Assembly: GCA_008704415.1 (NCBI GenBank)
Contig: VXIS01000438.1
Span: 1-31,851, forward strand
Direction: 5' to 3'
DNA: 31,851 bases
From: Sphaerosporella brunnea
Taxonomy: Eukaryota > Ascomycota > Pezizomycetes > Pezizales > Pyronemataceae
Notes under the pieces: generated by a model
What the model was told of the DNA's origin: nothing
Database searches by the model: none
What the model saw: the letters and a program-made list of their open reading frames with translations, nothing else
Translations under genes and position numbers: made by a program
Shown: one piece after another, positions 19,566 to 29,305 of the stretch
Layout of the letters: each line of letters opens with the position of its first letter
How positions within the stretch are numbered: the stretch's first letter is position 1

Positions 19566-19836
19566 ATCAGCGAGTTAGACGATAGTTTGATATCTATCCA
19601 GGTTGCTGTTTTCGACCAAGCAATCGCTGAAATTGAATATTTTTCTGGTGTCCAGCTGTCAGATAGAGCTACCAAAGCGCAGCTCACCTACATTTGGGAA
19701 CCGAATACGTACATCAAAACTTGTTATATTTCTATTCGCATTTTGCGAAGCTAACCGTGGCCACTCTCGACACCAACGCCCATTCGATTTCCTTCCGCAT
19801 CCAGTATTAGTTCAATCTACTTCAGTGATCCCGTAG

Positions 19837-20134
19837 TACCGCATCAACTCGCAAGCAAGAGACTCGACAGCGCGAAAAGAGTAGTAGGAAAAGGCGTGAG
19901 GTGGTGGTGGAATGTACTGCCTGATTCAGAGATTTTATGCAATGGTGTGCAGGTCAGCCGGCAGCCGAGATCTCAAAACGCGCGACCGTGACCGGCAACG
20001 GCGCCGCAACACACTCGGGCAGTCAAATTTCACTCGGTGCCCGGTGCATGTTGCTATTTTTCACGCACACCTCACGCCTTTTCCTACTACTCTTTTCGCG
20101 CCGTCGAGCCTCTTGCTTGCGAGTTTATGCGGTA
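19837..20134. mobile_element. MITE with 67-bp terminal inverted repeats
   Basis: The arms 19837-19903 and 20068-20134 are inverted and match at 64 of 67 positions, beginning TACCGCAT. TA at both ends suggests a TA target duplication and a Tc1/mariner-type source. The 164-bp centre has no credible ORF. It lies 271 bp beyond the stop of the phosphatase gene and 80 bp before the hAT target duplication. Confidence 0.85.
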
Positions 20135-20222
20135 ACTCTTTCGAAGTAAGCTGGCCATCTCTTCTTGCACACGAATTTGCATTGTAAAGCCGGCAAGCTG
20201 TGTTGCCTTTTGTAGTCCAGTG

Positions 20223-23025
20223 TAGTGTTGGGCACGAGCCGAGATATCCCGGGTACTCGTCCCGGGCCTGAATGACGAGCGAGACGAACATTTTTTCTGG
20301 ACGAGACGAGATATCCCGGGACGGATGGCGATCAGGCCCGGGTACTCGTGAGTGATGATTTATGAGTTTGGATCTAGGGTTGAGTGCATGAAAGTGAGGC
20401 AAAAAGAGGATACAAGGTGCGGGGGCGGTAGATAGCTTCCTTCCTTACTTCTACCATTACACCAGCCTCAACTGCGTGCGTTGCACTTCAATATGACTGA
20501 CCTCGACCCCATTGCCGAACCCCAAGATGCGGAGCCTCAAGATTTCGACGCTCTGAAACAGGAATTCATGAAACATATTGCAGGAAACTGGAGTAAGTAT
20601 TCATGGGAGCAGGAATCGCTCGAAGACTACTCAAAATCTGACTAAACATTGAACACAGAAAAACTTGTGGGGCCTAATACAATCAGCGATCCCGATGCCA
20701 ATGCCAATGCAAAGTTCAAGCAGTTCAATGTGTTTCTTTATAACCGCCGAATCATCCTTTGCAAGATCCAACGCTTACCGTCTGACTTGGAGTCAGGTCT
20801 ACACCGAGTACGCTGTTGTCATTGCTTCAAAGTATGGTCCGACCGCAAGCCGACAGACACCAGCACTACGATTTTTATCCGTCACATACGTGAAAAGCAT
20901 AAGAGTGCCATTCCCGCCGATGAAAAGGAAGAAAAACAAATGTTGGCCACACTCACCGCTCGAGGCACGAAACGTTGTCGTACCGACAGCTCTACTATGG
21001 TTACCCAATGGACATTGACGCAAAAAAGGCAAAGTGCAGAGACGTTTACCGAAGAAACCTACCGGGAGCTTCTTCTACACTTTTTGATTGAAACAAATAC
21101 CCCATTCCGTGTCATGCAATCCAAAACATTCCAAAAACTAATGACTTACGTCAATTCAAAGGTTCCTTTGCTTTCAAGACATACAATAGTCCGAGACCTC
21201 CACAAGCTACACAACTCAATGCTTCCCAGAATCAAGACCACTCTAGCAGTACAGATAGAGAGTGGTGGAAGAATACACATTACGCTAGACTGCTGGACTG
21301 CATCGAATAGAACTCCCTATCTCGGAATTACCGCACATTGGCTGGATCAGAAGTGGACTAAGCCGCTGCACAATATAGTTATCGATCTTTTTCGCCTACG
21401 AGGATCGCACACGGCAGCAAATCTGACGGACGCCCTTTTAACAATTCTTCGGAATTATGGTATCGGCAAGGCACTTGACTGTGTCACTTGTGACAATGCA
21501 GCCGTAATGCCTGCACTTTGCAGAGCCTTGGAAGTTGAGATACCCGGTTGGAAGAAGAAGGATGGACACATTCGTTGCATGGCCCATATTGTCAACCTTA
21601 CGGTGCAAAAAATTCTTGGCAAACTCCATTGCCAGTGAGAGGAAAACGAACTGGAGGCAGACCTAGCAGAGGCCGAAGGCTTTGCTGAAGTTGGTGAAGC
21701 TTCCCCAGAAATTATTCTGACAAAGGTTCGCTGCGTGGTAGCCAAGGTGCGAGCATCCCACAATCTGGCTGAAGCCTTGGAAAGGGAAGCAACGGCGATT
21801 GATTTAAAATATTTACGTCCCAAGATGGACATGAGGGTTAGGTAGGGCTTTTACCCAAGTGCTGTAGTCTGGATCATTTTTACTAATCATGTTCATTAGA
21901 TGGAATTCAACTCATGCAATGATTGATCGGTTTCTTTATCTTTGTCAAGCCCTTCAACGTTTATTCACTTTCAGCTGCGAGAACAAGATTGAGCAGTTTG
22001 TGTTGAATGACGAGGAGTGGAAACTTCTTGCACGGCTCCACACAATTTTAAAAATATTTGTTGAGCCTACTGAGCACCTCAGCCGCTCGAAATACCCCAC
22101 GCTCCATCTGCAGTTACCCTATTATTCAATTCTGCTACGACAGCTTTCACAGTTTGTCACTGAGGAGGAAGAACAGAACAATGGAAACTCCTCTACATTG
22201 TCAAGGGCTTGCGACGATGGATGGGAGATCATAAATGAGTACTGGAAAAAGACAGACGATCAAACCGCACTTGTGCTGAGCATGATTCTCGATTCCCGCT
22301 GCAAGTGAAGTGGCTTAGAGCGGCTTGGTTGGACTCCGGCTCAGTTTTGAAAAGCGAAGTGTATTTTTGAAAGAATATACTGCCAACATTATGAAAAAAG
22401 CGGTCATGATGTCTTAAAGCACAGTCTCCTACCTCCGAAAAACACGTTGATCTCTTCTAGCAGTTATTTGGCCCAGCACCAGGTGTTCAGGAACCTGCTC
22501 GGCAGCGCTCTGAAACTGCCCAGTGGTTAGAGGAACCCCCGAAGCAATGGAATGTTGATGGTATAGAATGGTGGAAGCTGTATGGCCAACGCTATCCCCG
22601 TGGTTTAGCAGATATGGCTCGGCACTATCTGTCTATACCTGCCAGTAGTGTACCAGCTGAAAGGCTATTCTCTCGCGCAGGTGATATTATTACCAAAAAG
22701 CGAAACAGGCTGGGGGACTGCACCCCAAACATCCTTCTTCTTGTGAAGAATTGGATCGGACAGCCGGATGTGGAAGAATGGGAGCGTGAAGACGAAGTGG
22801 CAGAGGACGAATTGGCGGCAGAGGGCCAATCCGCAGGGGAGGAGGACGATCTATAGAGTATTCAAATTGAATAACCAAACTCCATGGCCTCACGTGCATG
22901 GTAGGCCCGAGTACTCGCCGGGCCTAACGTCCATGTCCAGGGCCCGCGAGCCTTTTCTCTCCACAAGACGAAACATCCCGAGCTGTGTTCCAATCTCGTC
23001 TCGTCTCGTCTCGTGCCCAATACTG
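20223..23025 (+). mobile_element. hAT DNA transposon (2.8 kb)
   Basis: A perfect 8-bp target duplication GTCCAGTG flanks the element (20215-20222 and 23026-23033), diagnostic of hAT. The terminal inverted repeats are TAGTGTTGGGCACGAG on the left and CAGTATTGGGCACGAG on the right (complement). Subterminal motifs GATATCCCGGG and CCCGGGTACTCG recur near the left end, with related CCCGAGTACTCG on the right. It contains one transposase gene, now broken. Confidence 0.95.
20493..22856 (+). pseudogene. hAT transposase (broken)
   Basis: Exons read as 20493-20592, 20659-21841 and from 21900 onward, with introns 20593-20658 and 21842-21899 (the second with a TACTAAT branch site). A BED-type zinc finger is near the N-terminus (RCCHCFKVW...HIREKH). 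The RNase H-like core has ITLDCWTASN and CVTCDNAA with the conserved RCMAHIVNL and VRWNSTHAM. The C-terminal dimerisation domain is SSVPAERLFSRAGDIITKKR. The family cuts and pastes DNA at hAT ends. Breaks: TGA at 21636-21638 inside the core, stop at 22306-22308 with a likely 1-nt loss just before, and further frame changes between about 22360 and 22470. An acidic tail ends at 22856. The copy cannot make intact transposase. Confidence 0.9.
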
Positions 23026-23080
23026 GTCCAGTGATGATCTGTGATTCATGTGCAGTCAAGCAAAAATAACTAAGGCTCAC

Positions 23081-24150
23081 GGCCCGTTTGGATTCGGCCC
23101 AGTACCGGTATCAGTATATGCTCAGTATTCGGTGAAGTTCGATACCGACAGGTAGTTGCTGGCACTGGAGGGGTAGGTTAGGAGCGTTTGGGTGTCACGG
23201 CTATGTACACAGTGCTGCAACCCCAACACCTGACAAACCACCCTCAATCCAACCCTGACGCCATCATATATCCAATCACGACGCCGTAATGCCGCCCAAG
23301 TAGTGTAACTAGAAGGGGGAGATGGAAGATGCGCTGGTGGAATTTTGTATTAAAGAGGAGGAAAAGGGGAAACTTGCGATAGCCACTGGCATGTTGACTG
23401 TTGTAATTTACATAATCTTCCACATTTCTTCTACCATTCAATCACGAAAAGCTTCCCCTTTCATGTCATTAGTCTCTTCCGCTGTGCTGCCATACTGCTT
23501 TCATTCGCAGTCTTCATATCACTCCCCATAGTATAAATTCAGCAGAAGGACTGTTTCGACGTATAAAATTCTGCAGTGCTGTAAGAGCTATAACCAGATC
23601 AATCTGCGCGTTGTACAAATTTTCACAGCCAAAAGCCATAATTGGAAAGCGCCGTTTGAATCAGATATAAAATTGGCCACTTGTCCTTCGACTGTCACAC
23701 CTTTGTGGAAATCTTTCAGATCGCCATTCTGCCGTTGCGTTTTGCAAAGCTCGAGAAAGTTAGGTTTCGGCATCCTCAAAACCTCCCGTGCGCGCCGTGG
23801 ATTGTTGCAGGCGATGACCTCTTGAAGGTATTCTTTTCCACTCAGGGACGACGTGTGTAGCCGTATTTTTTTTATCGCGGTGCGCTGCGTTTTCGGCAAC
23901 CTTAGCGGCCAATTGGAAAAAAATCTCATCCTCCAGAGCGTCCTCAAGTTCCTCATCCGATTCGTCGCTGAAGGCTTTTTCATGGTCGGCCATTGCACAG
24001 CGGGTCGCTAACGGGGTGTGCGACGAGGGCGAAGGCAGATGGCGATGGCGTTAAAAGCCGCGATACCTAATTTCAAGTTGGACACTGACCTCTCGAGCAC
24101 AGTATCGGTGCTTGAGATTACCATATTGGGTCACCCAAACAGAGTTCGGT
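23081..24150 (-). mobile_element. PIF/Harbinger-type element, internally deleted
   Basis: Degenerate inverted ends are visible (left CCCGTTTGGATTCGGCCCAG; right, complement, CTCTGTTTGGGTGACCCAAT), of the GTTTGG type common in this superfamily. Between them are the N-terminal and C-terminal pieces of a Harbinger-like transposase without its central part. The exact borders and the 3-bp duplication could not be settled, so coordinates are approximate. Confidence 0.55.
23535..23993 (-). pseudogene. Harbinger-like transposase remnant
   Basis: It starts at the ATG at 23991-23993 with an acidic leader (MADHEKAFSDESDEELEDAL). The frame changes in a run of eight A (23866-23873) and then reads SLSGKEYLQEVIACNNPRR, REVLRMPKPNFLELCK and VTVEGQVANFI, which fits the N-terminal part of fungal Harbinger transposases. 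Directly after NFI, in another frame, comes KRRFPIMAFGCENLYNAQ and then IDLVIALTALQNFIRR, which fits the C-terminal end of the same family (usually ALHNFI). The DDE catalytic core between them is absent, so this is a deletion derivative with no activity. Confidence 0.6.
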
Positions 24151-24407
24151 ATTTGACCTCACTAGTTGGCTGAAACGGCCGTTTCGCTCTATCCTGAGGC
24201 TATCCCAACGGATCCTAAGAAGTACTTTTGTGCTATGATTCGGGCCGAACGACATCATCCAGAATCTTAAACTCTTCATACCATCGCCAATACGCAGCGC
24301 GTTCCACATTCGGAATCACTCGGTCTGAGCACAGCCTCTGGCCACCACTCTGACTATCGCGTCGCTCCGCTCCTTTTGTTTTGTTTTGTTTTGATCATAT
24401 TGTATTC

Positions 24408-24421
24408 GGCCGCTTGCGGCC
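24408..24421 (-). promoter_or_regulatory. LINE-2 3'-terminal hairpin
   Basis: GGCCGC-TT-GCGGCC, identical to LINE-1 3346-3359, with conserved flanks TGTATTC and ATGAC, lies 14 bp from the tail. Retention of a perfect stem in two diverged copies supports a role in priming or RNA recognition. Confidence 0.6.
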
Positions 24422-24634
24422 ATGACTCATGTAGACATAAGAGACTGTGCTACCCCTTCGGCAAGGCCGACTACTGGGTCCTGCGGCTCTTGTAAGGAAA
24501 CGGACAGAAGGAAAAAGCAAAAAACACCGTCACACCCGTCCCTGCATCCCGAAAAAACACTCCGTCACACACATTCTTACACCCCGAGAGATCCCGTCAC
24601 TACCCTCCATCTCGCCGCGTTAGGCCTTGGCAGG

Positions 24635-27600
24635 TCAAGATCTGACGCTTGTGGTGCTTAGGAAGTCCATCACGGCTGCCGTACACCTGTCATCCGCCAG
24701 CAGGGCGGTCGTGGCTGTGGCCGGCCAGCACTTTTGTCCCCGGTCCCGCTCTTGCTCCTTCGGCCTCGTCGCCTCCGACACTCTCTTCCAGAGAAGCCGT
24801 TGCGCGTCCTTCCACCTCTTTGAGAACTTGAAGAGGTGGTCCCGTGTCTGGACCGCGCCGCTATGACACCACCAACACTTGTCGTCCGCACGACGCCTGG
24901 TCCGATGCAAGTACAGAGCCGTTGGGGCCTTCTGGAGCCGCAGCTGGAAGAAGCGCGCTGCGACGGCCTTATTGGTCTTAAAAGCGGTCTTGTTGCCCCT
25001 GCCTTTCGGCATCCGGTAGTAGCGCTTCGGGCGACAGTGCTTGGCGAGCCACTGATCGCGGTCGTGACGCTTGGCCTCCGCCGTGGCTCTGGCGATGTAG
25101 GCCAACGAGGTAATGGCAAGCATGTCAGGGCTTTCTGACGGCGACTGGCTGCTGGCGGTTTCCTTGGCTAGCTTGTCAGCTCGCTCGTTGCGGGCGACGT
25201 CTTTGTGTCCAAGCGTCCAGTGAAACTCCGTGGTCCAGCCTGCGTCTCGGACGGCTTTCTCTGCTCGCGCGATCCTAGGGACAATCCACTGTCCTGGTCC
25301 GGGCTTGGTGTCGAGCAGCGGTTTCAGGGCTGCTTGCGCGTCTACAAAGATGCGGACGGTGCCTGGCGTCGCCGCTGGCAGCTGCTGTAGGGCCAGCTCC
25401 AGGCCGGCAGGGATGCCGAAAAGCTCGGCGTCGTAAGCCTCTTTGTTGTTGCCGACCCACTTGGCAACTCCGAGCCACTGGCGACCGGGTCCTCCGTACG
25501 TGGTTGCAACGTAGGCGCGGCTCCCGTTATCGAGTCGGGATCCGTCCGTGTAGACAGCGATCGCGTCGGGCATCGGCTCATGCCTCCTTCTCGCCTCTCG
25601 GATAGCAAGCTCTTCGGACTCGATGACCACGCGGCCGTGCAGGGTGTCGCGTATGGTGACGCTGGGTTCGATCGCAGCCGGTCGGCCGGGGATCTCTGCA
25701 GCGAGCCCAGCTACCAGGGTGGTAGATGGTGGGCTGGCGGGTGGTTCGAAAGCGTTGTCGGCCACAAAGCGCATCAGACGTCTGGCTGTCGTGGTTGTCG
25801 TGGCTGTCACTACCGGTCTGGCTGGGGTCACTCCCGCAGCCATGGCAGCTTGGATCCTGTCACCAGCAGGGTTGCAGGCAGGCATGGTGGCGAGCCGACA
25901 CGCAAAGTGGCGTCTCCGATGCGCCAGCAGGGTGGTGGCATCGACGAGGCCGGCCTCGCAGACCAGCGGACCTAGAGCCAAGATTGGCAGCGCGCCGAGG
26001 ATGGTTCTGGCCTGGCGATTTATCATCTTCATTACTTCGGCGAACCGGCCTTTCTGACTGCCGTCGTACCATAGCTCGGAGCCATATAGCGCGACAGCTC
26101 GGACGGCAGCCACCTGGATGCGTCGGACGATTTTGAGGCACAGTCTGAGCTTCCCGGCCAGAGACTTGACGCTGGCTTCGGCGGCCCTGGCCTTACCCAT
26201 TCGGACGTTGTGGTGGTGGAGCAGGGTGAGCTGGCTGTCGAGAAAGACCCCTAGCCACCGCGTTGCGTGTTTGTTGTAGGACACCGCCGCTCCGTCGACA
26301 GTGAGCGTCATAGTCGGCAGCCATCGTTTCCCGGTCAGTAGCAGCGCCTCCGTCTTGCCTACGTCAAAAGCCACGACGTTGTTGCTGGCCCGCCGTAGGC
26401 TGGCGGCTGCGCAGGCGTTGAGGGTGTCAGTGACGGTAGTGACACTGTCTCCGGTAGCCACCCAGGCGACGTCGTCAGGGTATGACAGGGCGAAGGCATC
26501 GGTGGTGCGCGTCTCCACCATCGGAAAGAGGCCGGACAGGTATATCGCGAAGAGGATTGGCGAAACCGGCGATCTCTGTGGAAGCCCCGTCCGGATAGCC
26601 ATGGGGTCGCTCAGCTCGCCTTCGATCCGCATCTGCACCCGTCTGTCTTCCATAAAAGACGCCGTCCAGTAGATGAGACTGTTAGATGCGCCGAGCTCCA
26701 CGAGCCTGCGGACCAGCATCCCTTTGGACACGTGGTCGAAAGCGCCTTTGACGTCCATCAGCAGGACGCCGACGATCTGCCGGCTCTGCCACGTGTTGTG
26801 GGCGTGATCCATGAGGACAGCCACCGCGTCGATGGCGGCTCTTCCGCTTCTGCTGCCAAACTGTCTTTCGTGAAGCCAGGAGCCAGACTCGGCGGCTGTC
26901 ACTAGCCTGCCTGTCACTACCCGCTCTATGACCTTGCCTAGCCAGCATAGCAGCGAGATGACGCGGTATGACCGGCCTAGGGAGTAGTTGTCCTTACCGG
27001 GCTTCGGGAATGACGACGCCGGTGGCTTGTCGCCAGGGCTTCGGCTGGTAGCCTTGCCAGACGCATGCACAGACCAGCGCTGCGAAGCCGCCGCGGTGCC
27101 ACATCCTTACTAGACGGACTGCTGGTGGGTCAAGTCTGTCGGGACCGGCTGCCGAGCGTGACGCTTGTGTAACGCGGCTCTATCTTCCAGAGGGGCGTGG
27201 AATTGAACCCGTGACTTTGGGAAAATAACTTGGAAAATCCTAAACAATAGAATTTTAAGGGCTAACTTGTCGGGTGGACACTAATGGTTCTTGTTCGCTA
27301 AAGATAAAGGGGTTCGCTGGGCGGAAGCAATCCTACTTATAGTAGGAAGCCGCTCCAGAGACTACCGTCTCCCTGAGTAATACTCAGCCTTCACTCCTTG
27401 CTGGCTTTCCGACAGTCTCTACGACTGTGGGCGTCAAGACGCGCACAGAGATCGCCCCACCTTCCTATGACTCACTCTTTGATTTCAAATCATGAGTCAT
27501 AGGCATGGATCGCACCCGGAATACCCCTCTCCGGGATCGTATTCTCGTGCTGCAGGTAGATGCTCAGCCCTATTGGCTCCATCTCCAGATCTTCTGCATC

Positions 27601-29305
27601 GCATGCCTTACGCGACAACCATCCTCACTATCGCGGTTCTAGGCCGAGTCATTCTTCCCGTTGTCGGCGTAACGCCTTCCCGTTGATCACTCCTGACCAC
27701 TCCGATCCTCATGCTAGTTTTCGGAACAGGTAGGTCAACGAAGATATCTCGGAAGAGCTCTAACAATAGCCTATACTATTATCATCTCCGAATTGGGTTC
27801 TCTTCTCAGCTAGCGTCCTATCTGAGTCACCCGATCTCCGAGTTCTTCCATAGCGTCGTTCAAGCTAGCTGCTATGATCCGGAGCCACCCGGCTATCACG
27901 TGCCCTTGAAGCAATCACTATGCAGACTCTATTCTATTCCCTAGCTGACTATCAAGAGCACATGTCACGGGACCATACCCGTGACAGCTTGAGCCAAGCA
28001 GGCCTTCTCAACTTCGTTGTCCGCGACCAGGACGTCGTTGCTGAGACCGTCAAGCTCACTGCTGGACCAGTCGTTGGGTGGTAGCGGCGGAAAGGCCTGC
28101 TTGGCCATCATGGCGCTTTTCTGGGCTACAGTAGACGCCTTGGTGCCGTCCGGGCTGGCGAGGGGCCCTCCACCGGCAGCGATTGCAGCTCCGTAGGCGT
28201 TGGTGTAGCGTAAGGCCGTCCAGGTGTCGCACGGACCTGCCTGCTGTAGCAAATCCGTCCAATGCTCGCATTTGGTGCGGTGGATGGCGGCTTTCAAGGC
28301 TCGGCGCGCGTTCTTGACCGCCTGCCGCGTGGTGCCCCGTCGTTGTCGAAAGGAGCGTTTGACGGCGCTTAGGATGCGTCAGTGCTGGTCGATGTCCGCA
28401 TTCCACCAGCGCTTGGACCGGGCGCAGATGCGGAGAGGTTTTGCGTGGCGTTGCAGCACCTTCACCAGCGTGTCGGAGATTCACTTGGCTTCCGCGTCCA
28501 GCTGTGCTGGCCCATCGTCGATCCGGACTGGCATTCTGCCGTCAGCTTCTCGGAGCCAGGCCGCTTCCGCGTCCTTCCGCTGGCTCTCCGCCATGTTGTC
28601 AACATCCCAGCCGGTGATCTCCTTGCTGGTGCCGGCGTCTAGCGGGTGGCCTTTGTCTAGGCAGCTCCAGGCTAGGAGCGCGTAGTCGGAGCCGGCGGCG
28701 TGGCCGAGCGCGTCTGCCGTCCAGTGGTTGACTGGTAGGTCTGGCGTCGACATGGTAAGGTCCATGATTGCCGGCGCGGCGCCGCAGTTGCATGTCGGCG
28801 TGTTGTCGTTCCAGATCGTCAAATCGTGGCTGTCAATAACCGAGTGTAGCCAGACGTCACTAGGGATAGCTTGGCATGTCGGGTCCCAGCGCGGGCTGTG
28901 AGCGTTGAAATCGCTGGCTAGGATGAAGTCGCCGGTAAGCAGTGCCTTCCAGTTTTCGAGCCGGCTAGGGTGTCGTCTCAGAAAGCCGTCGCTGGCCGCA
29001 TCGTGGCTAAACTGGTCATAGAGGTTGATGATGCGGCAGCGCTGACCAGCTGGCGTCACTACCTCGACCACCATCACGTCTCCTGAGGAGGTGAGGTCCG
29101 AGCGCACGGTAAACCTCACCTTCGAGTCGACACGGGTTGCTATGCTTGTCTGGCCGGTTCCGTACATTCGGAAGCCTTGGTGCGATACTCAGTAGCTAGG
29201 CGGCTCCTGTATGAGGACGATATCAGTCTTGTCGCGGATGGCGATTTCGAGACAGGCCTGCAGGACCGGGCCAGACCGATTGACGTTGTGCTGGATGCAG
29301 CGCAT
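24635..29305 (-). pseudogene. LINE-2 ORF2: endonuclease, reverse transcriptase and RNase H (broken)
   Basis: It starts at the ATG at 29303-29305, overlapping the ORF1 stop. The endonuclease includes QEPP, FNAHSPRWDPTC and GSDYALLAWS; LINE-1 has SSDHALL here, so the catalytic His is Tyr. Reverse transcriptase has YPDD at 26471-26482 in place of YADD. RNase H follows (YTDGSRLDNG, AELFGIPAGL, FVDAQAALKP). The C-terminal zinc motif CWWC...HLFKFS lacks its last Cys. Breaks: TGA at 29189-29191, 28481-28483 (Trp in LINE-1) and 28379-28381 (Arg in LINE-1), a 1-nt insertion at about 27006-27010, and the 819-bp solo LTR at 27168-27986. Downstream of 27006 the frame is open for about 790 codons. Confidence 0.9.
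27168..27986 (-). repeat. Solo LTR, copy 2 (819 bp)
   Basis: TGTAACG to CGTGACA, with a perfect 5-bp duplication GCTTG (27163-27167 and 27987-27991). It interrupts LINE-2 ORF2 between KACLAQA and the next RT segment. It is colinear with 1143-1953; most differences are substitutions, with a few indels near the left end. The terminal GTCACGTGAC of copy 1 is GTCACGGGAC here. Orientation is inferred by analogy with the complete element. Confidence 0.9.
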
